Part shown: piece after piece, positions 43,483 through 51,965 of the stretch | Layout: each line of letters opens with the position of its first letter | How positions within the stretch are numbered: position 1 is the stretch's first letter | The notes under the pieces: model-generated | What the model was told of the DNA's origin: nothing | What the model saw: only the letters and a program-made list of their open reading frames with translations | Database searches by the model: none | Position numbers and translations under genes: made by a program | Assembly (NCBI GenBank): GCA_903917345.1 | Contig: CAIXAE010000010.1 | Location: forward strand, 62,001-126,000 | Direction: 5' to 3' | Source: an uncultured Methylococcaceae bacterium | GTDB taxonomy: Bacteria; Pseudomonadota; Gammaproteobacteria; Methylococcales; Methylomonadaceae | Length of the DNA: 64,000 nucleotides

Positions 43483-44046
43483 ATGGCTACAACTATGCAA
43501 AAATTGACCCCATTATTCAAGCCTTTCGTTAAAAATAGCGGATTTAGCCTACAAAATGCTTTATTGGCGACCGTATTAATTCCCTTAATTATCGCCGTTA
43601 GCATTAATATCTATCAAAACTACTCACCCCGATTAGCACCTGACGTTACTTTTTCTACGCTAACCGGTGAAAAAATTGCCTTAAAGGCACTCCACGGCAA
43701 ACCGGTATTAGTCACTTTTTGGGCATCAGATTGTCCCGAATGCCTTAAAGAAATACCTATCTTTACAGAGCTTTATGAAAACTATCACAGTAAAGGTTTA
43801 GAGATTATTGCGGTAGCCATGCCCTATGACCCACCTAATCATGTTATTGCCCTCAATCAAGAAAAACACATCCCTTACCCGATTGCCCTAGATTTAGATA
43901 CCGAAGTCGTACATGCTTTTGATAATGTACAAGTCACCCCGACAACTTTTTTAATTAACCCTCAAGGTATTATTGATTTGAAAATAATCGGTAAAATTGA
44001 TTTTAACGCACTAAAAACGCATATCGAAACTTATATAAAAGGATAA
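43483..44046 (+). CDS. TlpA-like thiol:disulfide redox protein
   Basis: TM anchor; KPVLVTFWASDCPECLKEIP (CxxC); VTPTTFLINPQGII. Confidence 0.9.
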   Translation: MATTMQKLTPLFKPFVKNSGFSLQNALLATVLIPLIIAVSINIYQNYSPRLAPDVTFSTLTGEKIALKALHGKPVLVTFWASDCPECLKEIPIFTELYENYHSKGLEIIAVAMPYDPPNHVIALNQEKHIPYPIALDLDTEVVHAFDNVQVTPTTFLINPQGIIDLKIIGKIDFNALKTHIETYIKG

Positions 44047-44049
44047 CTC

Positions 44050-44475
44050 ATGCTTTGGCTTAAGGCGCTACACCTCATATTTATGGTCACTTGGTTTGCG
44101 GGTTTATTTTATCTACCTCGACTGTTTGTTTATCATGCCATGAGCTCAGATGAAATCAGCAATGAGCGCTTTAAAATCATGGAACGTAAACTTTACTACG
44201 GCATTATGACGCCAGGGATGATCATCACCTTTATCTTTGGAATTTGGATGTTAACTGATTATGCATGGGCTATTTATGGTCAAAGTGGCTGGTTACATAT
44301 AAAGCTCAGCCTACTCTTCATCATGGTTATTTATCATATTTTTTGTGGCCTATGGCTAGTAGCCTTTAAACATGATCGCAATCAACACAGTCATGTGTAT
44401 TACCGCTGGATGAATGAAGTACCGGTATTGTTTTTAGTCGGTATTATTATTTTGGCGGTGGTTAAACCTTTTTAA
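44050..44475 (+). CDS. hemJ: HemJ-like protoporphyrinogen oxidase / CopD family membrane protein
   Basis: LWLKALHLIFMVTWFAGLFYLPRLFVYHAM; WLHIKLSLLFIMVIYHIFCG. Confidence 0.9.
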   Translation: MLWLKALHLIFMVTWFAGLFYLPRLFVYHAMSSDEISNERFKIMERKLYYGIMTPGMIITFIFGIWMLTDYAWAIYGQSGWLHIKLSLLFIMVIYHIFCGLWLVAFKHDRNQHSHVYYRWMNEVPVLFLVGIIILAVVKPF

Positions 44476-44548
44476 CCTTAATGTAATAATGGCACACTAA
44501 CTGCTTGCCACTTTTGATACATTATTTAATCATTGAGTACCTGTATTT

Positions 44549-45658
44549 ATGCGTATTTTTACCGTTTTACTGACCAGCCTAACGCTACTATTCAGCACTG
44601 TAAGCTTTGCAAAACCCACTCACACGGTAAAAGCCCCCTACTCGTTAACCAAACAACTCACGATCATTACCCTAGGCGAAGGTCAAATACACGATTCCTT
44701 TCGCCTGCCGGCCCGCATAGAACTTGATCAACAGCATGTAGCCCGAATAGGCGCTACTGTCACAGGACGCATCATCCAAACAGAAACCGTATTGGGCCAA
44801 GAAGTCGCTAAAGGCGAACAACTCGCCACGCTTAATAGCAATGAACTAGCTGAAGCGCAGTCCATGTATTTAAAAAACGCCTCTCAAACGCATTTAAGAC
44901 AATTGGCTGTTAATAGAGCAGAACGCTTACTTGATAATGGCGTTATTGCTACCGCTAACTTACAAGAACGCTTGGCCGCCCTAGAAGAATCCCAAGTTAA
45001 TTTGCATACAGCAGAAGACCACCTGCGTGCCTTGGGCATGAACAATAAAGATCTGAGCCAATTATCAAAAGCCAAAATCATACATTCCATTTTACCCATC
45101 ACCTCCAGCATACAAGGCACCATTGTGGAGCGTAAAGTGACAGTTGGCCAAGTTGTGCAACCGGCAGATGCGTTATTTACCGTAGCCGATTTATCACATG
45201 TATGGATCGTAGCAGAGCTTCCAGAACAACAAGCCAGTTGGGCCCATAAAGGTGATGCCGCTGAAATCAACATCCCTGCATTACCCGAAGCCCACTTAAC
45301 AGGCACACTTAACTATGTTGCAGATATGGTGGATGCCAGCACGCGCACTGTTACAGTGCGCATAGAGTTACCCAACCCCCATCGGGATTTAAAACCGAAC
45401 ATGTTGGCGAGCCTACTCATTAAAAAGCAAGGCACGCAAGAACTCATCTTACCGGATACGGCTGTCATCCGAATTAATGACAAAGACCATGTGTTTAAAG
45501 AAATTAACGCTGATGAATTTGAGCTGATTCCTGTGGAGTTAGGCCCTCGCCATGACAATGTGCGTCCCATCATCAGTGGCTTACACCAAGGTGACAAAAT
45601 AGTCACCGAGGGGAGCTTTCATTTAAACAGTGAGCTACAAAATAAGAAAACGGATTAA
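44549..45658 (+). CDS. Heavy-metal efflux RND periplasmic adaptor (CzcB/CusB-like)
   Basis: Signal peptide, barrel-sandwich hybrid (VTGRIIQTETVLGQEVAKGEQLATLNS), followed by a CzcA-type pump. Confidence 0.9.
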   Translation: MRIFTVLLTSLTLLFSTVSFAKPTHTVKAPYSLTKQLTIITLGEGQIHDSFRLPARIELDQQHVARIGATVTGRIIQTETVLGQEVAKGEQLATLNSNELAEAQSMYLKNASQTHLRQLAVNRAERLLDNGVIATANLQERLAALEESQVNLHTAEDHLRALGMNNKDLSQLSKAKIIHSILPITSSIQGTIVERKVTVGQVVQPADALFTVADLSHVWIVAELPEQQASWAHKGDAAEINIPALPEAHLTGTLNYVADMVDASTRTVTVRIELPNPHRDLKPNMLASLLIKKQGTQELILPDTAVIRINDKDHVFKEINADEFELIPVELGPRHDNVRPIISGLHQGDKIVTEGSFHLNSELQNKKTD

Positions 45659-45661
45659 GCC

Positions 45662-48600
45662 ATGTTTGAAGCACTGATTAGAAATAGTTTAAATAGTCGT
45701 ATTCTGGTGTTAGCGCTCGCCGTCTGTATGATTGTTTTTGGCATTTTTGCCTTCAAAAACTTATCGGTTGATGCTTTTCCTGATGTTACCAATGTCCAAG
45801 TTCAAATTGCCACCGAATCTCGGGGACGCTCACCCGAAGAAGTAGAACGTTTTATTACGGCGCCCTTGGAAATCGCCATGACCGGTTTGCCTAACTTAAC
45901 CGAAATGCGCTCACTCAATAAAAACGGTCTGTCTTTAATCACTTTAGTGTTTACCGATGAAACGGATGTTTACTTTGCTAGACAGTTAGTGATGGAACGC
46001 CTTATAGAAGTGAGTCATAGGATGCCTGATGGCATTAATCCCATTTTAGGCCCCGTATCCACAGGATTAGGTGAAGTTTATCAATACACATTAGAGCGTA
46101 GCGATGATGGTAATCGCGCCCTCAGTACAGATGAACTCATGCGGCGCCGAGAAATTCAAGATTGGGTTTTACGTCCGCTATTAAGAAGTATTGCTGGGGT
46201 TGCAGAAATTAACTCACAGGGCGGCTATAACAAGCAGTATCAAATACTCATAAATCCTGACCGATTATTTCATTACCAAATCACCAGTGAAGACGTATTA
46301 AATGCACTTACTCGCAACAACGCAAACAGTGGTGGTGGCGTCTTACCGCATTATGCAGAACAATATTTAATTAGGGGTGTCGGCTTAATTCGGGATATTA
46401 AAGATATTGGCAATATTGTTCTAAAAGAAGAAAACGCCACCCCTATTCACATGCATGACGTTGCCGAAGTCAAAATTGGCTATGAAGAACGCGTGGGCGC
46501 TGTTATTAAAAATGGCTACACAGAGTCAGTCGGTGGCGTCGTAATGATGTTACGAGGTGGCAATGCGAAAGATGTAGTTACGCGTATTAAAGCCAGAGTT
46601 GACGAAATCAACAACAATAATATGTTGCCAGAAGATTTAAAAATCATACCTTACTACGACCGCAGTGAATTAGTCGATGCCGCATTAGGCACGGTAACTC
46701 ACGTTCTTTTAGAAGGTATCGCCCTGGTTATTATTACCCTCGTATTATTTTTAGGGGATGTTCGTTCCAGTCTTATTGTGGTTTGCACGCTCATTGTGAC
46801 GCCATTAATGACGTTTATCGTCATGAATCAACTCGGCATTTCAGCTAATTTAATGTCATTAGGCGGTTTAGCCATCGCGATAGGACTAATTGTGGATGGT
46901 TCGGTCGTGGTGGTTGAGAATGCTTTCAGTGTATTAACCCTCCGTAAAGGCAAATCCACCAGTCGTGTTAACGTGGTTTTGGCTGCCGCCCAAGAAGTAG
47001 CGACGCCCGTCATTTTTGGGGTCATCATCATTGTTTTAGTTTTTCTACCCCTGATGACCTTAAACGGCATGGAAGGCAAAATGTTTGCCCCTCTCGCTTA
47101 TACCATCGCTATTGCACTACTGATTTCACTCATCTTATCACTCACCTTAACCCCCGTATTATGTTCCTATTTATTACAAGGCCAATCTTCGGGTGAGCAT
47201 GACACCCGTATTGTTGCCTTCCTAAAAAAGCCCTATCTGAAACTGCTCAATTTGGCTTTATTAAAAAGCAAGCATGTCGTTCTAGTTGCCAGCTTATTAT
47301 TCTCAAGCGCGCTCCTATTACTGCCTTATCTAGGCAGTACCTTTATCCCAGAAATGAAAGAAGGCTCTATTGTGCCCGCCATTAATCGAGTACCTAATAT
47401 TTCATTACAAGAAGGCATAAAAATGGAGATGGAAGCTATGCGCCTTATTATGACCATTCCCGGGGTTAGCCTAGCGGTCACCAATATTGGTCGAGGCGAA
47501 AGTCCTGCAGATTCACAAAGCCAAAATGAGTCCACCCCCATTATTAGTTTAAAGCCAAGAAATGAATGGCCAGAAGGCTGGACACAAGACCAAATTGCCG
47601 ATGAAATTAGAGATAAATTAAGCACCCATCTGCCGGGCATTCAAATAGTGATGGCGCAACCGATCTCAGATCGAGTTGACGAGATGCTGACCGGCGTGCG
47701 TTCTGATTTAGCCATTAAAGTATTTGGCGACGACTTAGAAACCCTTAAAGCAACGGCCAATGAAATTGCCCACATCGCAAACTCTATTCAAGGCGCCCAA
47801 GATATTCGGGTAGAACGACTCACCGGCCAACAATACTTATCCATTAATGTTAATCGCCAAGCCACTGCCAGACACGGCATTAATGCCGCAGAGATTCATG
47901 ATGTAATTGAAACAGCCATCGGAGGAAAAATAGCCACGGATATTTATGAAGGCGAACGCCGATTTTCTGCCTCAGTACGTCTCCCAGAAAACTTTCGTAA
48001 TAGCATAGAAGCGATTGATGCCATTTTACTCACCTCTGCCAATGGCGCCCGCGTTCCCTTGGGTGATCTTGCCGACATTAGTTTAAATGATGGCCCTTCA
48101 CAAATTAGTCGTGAAATGGGCAAGCGTCGTATCGTAGTGGGTATTAATGTGCGAGATAGAGACCTAGGTGGTTTTGTAGCAGAGCTCCAAAAAGCCGTAG
48201 CTAAGGACGTTAAATTACCCGCGTCCTATTATTTAGAATGGGGTGGACAATTTCAAAATATGGAACGTGCAATAGCCCATCTAAAAATCATTATTCCGAT
48301 TACGATTGCCGGCATTTTCTTCTTATTATTTTTATTATTTAACTCTTTACGTTTTGCGAGTTTAATTATATTGGTGTTACCTTTTGCCTCCATCGGCGGT
48401 GTCTTTGCATTGTTTATCAGCGGTGAATACCTTTCTGTGCCGGCATCTGTAGGCTTTATTGCCTTATGGGGCATTGCCGTCTTAAATGGCGTAGTTTTGG
48501 TGTCTTATATCAGAAACCTTAGAATCAGTGGCCTTAGCCAAGAACAAGCCATCCGCCAAGGATGCGCACAACGTTTTAGACCGGTCATGATGACAGCAAC

Positions 48601-48763
48601 CGTGGCATTATTAGGCTTAATACCCTTTTTATTTGCTACGGGGCCCGGTTCAGAAGTTCAACGGCCTTTAGCCATTGTTGTGATAGGTGGGTTAATTACA
48701 TCAACGTTATTAACCTTAGTGATGATACCCGCGATTTACCATTGGTTTGAAGAAGAGCTATAA
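45662..48763 (+). CDS. CzcA/CusA family heavy-metal efflux RND transporter
   Basis: AFPDVTNVQVQIATESRGRSPEEVERFITAPLE; 1033 aa; HAE/HME topology (LGGLAIAIGLIVDGSVVVVENAF). Confidence 0.94.
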   Translation: MFEALIRNSLNSRILVLALAVCMIVFGIFAFKNLSVDAFPDVTNVQVQIATESRGRSPEEVERFITAPLEIAMTGLPNLTEMRSLNKNGLSLITLVFTDETDVYFARQLVMERLIEVSHRMPDGINPILGPVSTGLGEVYQYTLERSDDGNRALSTDELMRRREIQDWVLRPLLRSIAGVAEINSQGGYNKQYQILINPDRLFHYQITSEDVLNALTRNNANSGGGVLPHYAEQYLIRGVGLIRDIKDIGNIVLKEENATPIHMHDVAEVKIGYEERVGAVIKNGYTESVGGVVMMLRGGNAKDVVTRIKARVDEINNNNMLPEDLKIIPYYDRSELVDAALGTVTHVLLEGIALVIITLVLFLGDVRSSLIVVCTLIVTPLMTFIVMNQLGISANLMSLGGLAIAIGLIVDGSVVVVENAFSVLTLRKGKSTSRVNVVLAAAQEVATPVIFGVIIIVLVFLPLMTLNGMEGKMFAPLAYTIAIALLISLILSLTLTPVLCSYLLQGQSSGEHDTRIVAFLKKPYLKLLNLALLKSKHVVLVASLLFSSALLLLPYLGSTFIPEMKEGSIVPAINRVPNISLQEGIKMEMEAMRLIMTIPGVSLAVTNIGRGESPADSQSQNESTPIISLKPRNEWPEGWTQDQIADEIRDKLSTHLPGIQIVMAQPISDRVDEMLTGVRSDLAIKVFGDDLETLKATANEIAHIANSIQGAQDIRVERLTGQQYLSINVNRQATARHGINAAEIHDVIETAIGGKIATDIYEGERRFSASVRLPENFRNSIEAIDAILLTSANGARVPLGDLADISLNDGPSQISREMGKRRIVVGINVRDRDLGGFVAELQKAVAKDVKLPASYYLEWGGQFQNMERAIAHLKIIIPITIAGIFFLLFLLFNSLRFASLIILVLPFASIGGVFALFISGEYLSVPASVGFIALWGIAVLNGVVLVSYIRNLRISGLSQEQAIRQGCAQRFRPVMMTATVALLGLIPFLFATGPGSEVQRPLAIVVIGGLITSTLLTLVMIPAIYHWFEEEL

Positions 48764-48865
48764 CAATAAATCGCTAATGGGTGGTGAAAGCCTTGACAAT
48801 AAAAGAGTAAGCTAGGTATTTTACTTAGCTTATTTAATAATGTGTAAGGACTGCCCACTAACACC

Positions 48866-49708
48866 ATGGCCCATCCGTCCTCCCTTATTCGAACCATCGG
48901 AATTTTCGACTCTGGCGTTGGTGGCTTGTCAGTTCTTAAAGCTATCAGAAAAAAACACCCCAGCATTAATTTCATCTACATCGCAGATTCGGGGTACGCC
49001 CCCTATGGCAGTCGGTCAGCAGAATTCATTGAAAGCCGAGCCTCTCATATTGCCCATTCTCTGATTGACGCAGGCGCAGAAGTTATCGTTATCGCCTGCA
49101 ACACCGCCACGGCAATAGCGGTTGCAAAGTTGCGCGCAACACTGACTGTCCCGATTATCGCGTTGGAACCCGCCATAAAACCCGCAGTCGCACTCACAAA
49201 AACCAAAGTCATTGGTGTTCTGGCCACTGAAAGAACGATAGAAAGTCAAACAGTAGCAAGACTATGCGCGGAATTTGGTCATGGCGTAAATATCTTATTA
49301 CAACCCTGTCCGGGTTTGGTAGAATGGGTCGAGCGCGGTGAACTCTCCTCCGATGGAACCTATGAGTACCTCAGAAAACTTATTTGCCCATTGCTTGCCC
49401 AACATGCCGACACCCTCGTCCTTGGCTGTACACATTATGTGTTTTTAAAATCCGCTATTCAGCAAATCGCCGGCCCCGACGTCCATATCATAGAGTCATC
49501 AGCAGCGGTTGCTCGCCAAACGATGCGCTATCTTAATATTAACAAGGCTAACAGCCTAAACGAACCGACAGGTCATGAAGTATTTATGACCACGGGATCT
49601 CCAGAACATGCCCAGACCCTGTTTTCGCAACTATGGGGAAGTCCGGTTAAGGTTTTGGCTCTTGATAACCCAGTAGCACCTTCTCACCTTATCATTGATA
49701 GATATTAG
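48866..49708 (+). CDS. murI: Glutamate racemase
   Basis: IGIFDSGVGGLSVLKAI; YIADSGYAPYGSRS; IACNTATAIAV; LVLGCTHYVFLK. Confidence 0.95.
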   Translation: MAHPSSLIRTIGIFDSGVGGLSVLKAIRKKHPSINFIYIADSGYAPYGSRSAEFIESRASHIAHSLIDAGAEVIVIACNTATAIAVAKLRATLTVPIIALEPAIKPAVALTKTKVIGVLATERTIESQTVARLCAEFGHGVNILLQPCPGLVEWVERGELSSDGTYEYLRKLICPLLAQHADTLVLGCTHYVFLKSAIQQIAGPDVHIIESSAAVARQTMRYLNINKANSLNEPTGHEVFMTTGSPEHAQTLFSQLWGSPVKVLALDNPVAPSHLIIDRY

Positions 49709-49765
49709 AAGGTTATAGCAAAACCATGATAGCATTGATATCAATCGTTTTCTTGGAGATAAATC

Positions 49766-50002
49766 ATGCCTAGTCTAGTCGTTAGAAATCTTGACGAATC
49801 TATCCTTATTGCACTTAAAGAAAGAGCTGTTGCGCATCAACGGTCAACAGAAGCGGAACACAGAGCGATTTTGGCAGAGGTATTAAGCAAACCTAAGCGT
49901 AAATCTTTTGCTGAAGCCTTATCAAGCATTCCTGATGTTGGGAATGATGAGGATTTTGTCAGAATACAAGACGACACCCCTGCAAGCCATGTATTTAATT
50001 GA
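49766..50002 (+). CDS. FitA-like ribbon-helix-helix antitoxin
   Basis: MPSLVVRNLDESILIALKERAVAHQRSTEAEHRAILAEVL; overlaps the downstream PIN gene. Confidence 0.88.
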   Translation: MPSLVVRNLDESILIALKERAVAHQRSTEAEHRAILAEVLSKPKRKSFAEALSSIPDVGNDEDFVRIQDDTPASHVFN

Positions 50003-50408
50003 TACCAATATTATTAGTGAAATTAGAAAAGGTGAAAAAGCTGATCAAGGCGTAAAGCATTTTTTTGATACCGCAAACCAAAACAGTACACCACTGTATA
50101 TTTCATCAATAACCATCGGTGAATTAAGGAGAGGGGTCGATTTAATTTATCATCGTGGTGATGATACGCAAGGTAGATTATTAGAGAATTGGTTAAATTC
50201 AATTCTTGATGAATACCAAAACAATATTCTTAATATAGATTATCAAATTGCCTTGCTTTGGGGAAGATTAAGAGTGCCGGAGCCTCAACATGCGCTGGAT
50301 AAATTGATTGCAGCCACTGCATTAAACTACGGACTGATTGTTGTTACACGAAATACCAAAGACTTTGAGAATACTGGTATTAGACTCTTAAACCCTTTTA
50401 TAGATTAA
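49989..50408 (+). CDS. PIN-domain toxin (VapC/FitB family)
   Basis: MYLIDTNIISEIRKGEKADQG; SSITIGELRRGV; LDKLIAATALNYGLIVVTRNTKDFENTGI. ORF-track start at 49908 trimmed to ATG 49989. Confidence 0.9.
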   Translation: MYLIDTNIISEIRKGEKADQGVKHFFDTANQNSTPLYISSITIGELRRGVDLIYHRGDDTQGRLLENWLNSILDEYQNNILNIDYQIALLWGRLRVPEPQHALDKLIAATALNYGLIVVTRNTKDFENTGIRLLNPFID

Positions 50409-50459
50409 TAACAAAACGCGGTACTTGGTTATTTATAAATACCGCCCAACGAAGAATAC

Positions 50460-51095
50460 TTAGATAATAATTTTTGAAACAGGATCACAAAAATCGGTGA
50501 GGCCTAGTGGGGTCAGTGCATTCATTCTAAAAAAGCATTTTGAGCCAACCGTTAAACCAGAAATCGTCATTCTTGCACTGGTACTACTTCCCGCTGATTT
50601 CCAACCTGCCGCTGTAGTGGGTATTTCACCTATTGTAATCTCCACATTATAAGCCCCTGCACTTTCAATCGCTTTCATCACCGCGTCTACCGTACCCGAA
50701 ACCAAACCGTCATTAATCACTAAGGGCAATTTATTAAAAGGTGCGGGCTGCAGGGTACAATGAAAACCACTAGAAAGTATTTTAGCGTCATCACCGTTGG
50801 CAATTCTCTCTACATACGCGGCTAAATTATGGAATATGTCATCCGCAATCTTTTCTTTAGCATGTTCTTACGCGGTTGTTAATGGACCCCCGCCTTGTGC
50901 AGCTAATGCCGCTATTTCTAAATTATCGACCGCCAGTTTAGCCTCTGCTAAAGGTACATCCGGCATCTGATAATTTATATTCCCTGTCATATAAACTAAT
51001 ACACTGCGATAAAAAATAATTTTATCTGGCACGGGCAATCTAATAAACTCTAAAGAGACTTTAGTCTTTTTCATATAAAACCTTAATATAATCAT
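50460..51095 (-). pseudogene. Conserved hypothetical protein interrupted by one in-frame TAA (at 50868-50870)
   Basis: The ORFs 50868..51095 and 50460..50729 are in the same frame. The segment between them translates without further stops as EHAKEKIADDIFHNLAAYVERIANGDDAKILSSGFHCTLQPAPFNK and runs into LPLVINDG. A likely start is at 51074 (MKKTKVSLEF). Confidence 0.7.
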
Positions 51096-51362
51096 TTAGG
51101 AAGGAGTCTTGAGTATACGCAGTAAAGTCAAAAAGCTAGCATTTATTTTCCGCCGACCCACATTAATCCTCATAAATAATAGGTTTTATTGGCTAATTTT
51201 AAACTTAATTACCTCTACAGTCCCCGCACACCCTAAGATCTTAAGAAATAATGGTGATTGAGAAAATAATTTAAATACAGTCCCATTTTTAGCAAATTAA
51301 CGGCAATGCTTGCGGTGAATTTATTATGTGCCCAAGAACCAGAGCTCGTTGTTGAGGAACTC

Positions 51363-51416
51363 TGCGTGCATGTCCAATACCTGTGCAAGCTTGCACAGGT
51401 ATTGGACATGCACGCA
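51363..51416. repeat. Perfect 54-bp palindrome
   Basis: TGCGTGCATGTCCAATACCTGTGCAAGCTTGCACAGGTATTGGACATGCACGCA is its own reverse complement. Confidence 0.9.
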
Positions 51417-51650
51417 CAGTCCTTATGCGAGCCTGCACAGATACTCGACCTGCACGCACAGTCCTTATGCAAGCCTGCACAGATACTCGACCTGCATGCA
51501 CAGACCTTATGCAAGCTTGCACAGGTACTCGACCTACACGCACAGTCCTTATGCAAGCCTGCACAGATACTCGACCTGCACGCACAGTCCTTATGCAAGC
51601 CTGCACAGATACTCGACCTGCACGCACAGTCCTTATGCAAGCTCGCATAG
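51411..51650. repeat. 42-bp tandem repeat array, five full units plus a partial unit
   Basis: Consensus CACGCACAGTCCTTATGCAAGCCTGCACAGATACTCGACCTG at 51411, 51453, 51495 (variant), 51537, 51579 and partial from 51621. Confidence 0.95.
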
Positions 51651-51715
51651 AGTTCCTCCTCCTCTTTTAAACTTTCCTGCAAAATAAGAATCATCATCTG
51701 TAATAAACCCGACAA

Positions 51716-51739
51716 CGTTATGTACTAAACAGCCTAACG
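51716..51739. promoter_or_regulatory. Candidate ModE-like operator (distal)
   Basis: CGTTATGTACTAAACAGCCTAACG: 24 nt, outer CGTTA/TAACG dyad, upstream of the porin-modABC genes. Confidence 0.35.
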
Positions 51740-51870
51740 ATGTAAGAAATAAAACAGAACCCTTAAACTTTTCAGCACAACCTTCCCTCAGCAACCTTAT
51801 TAATATCAATAGGGAGCGCTATTTCTAACCAAAACAAAATCTTTGGCATGTCATTTGCAAACACCATACA

Positions 51871-51894
51871 CGTTATGTACTAAAGTACATTCCG
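51871..51894. promoter_or_regulatory. Candidate ModE-like operator (proximal)
   Basis: CGTTATGTA-CTAAAG-TACATTCCG: 24 nt imperfect dyad about 70-95 bp upstream of the porin start. Confidence 0.45.
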
Positions 51895-51965
51895 TTATAT
51901 AATTGAACACGAGCCCAACGAATCCCTCTTCGTTGAAACTTTTTGTACCGCTTTAAGGAACCCTG

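Noticed and set aside
51363-51660. CRISPR array
   Set aside because: Units are directly contiguous with no unique spacers, and no cas genes are in the window.
51289-51687. Five overlapping repeat-encoded ORFs as separate genes
   Set aside because: A 42-bp unit keeps several frames open by itself; the coding frame, if any, cannot be chosen without expression data.
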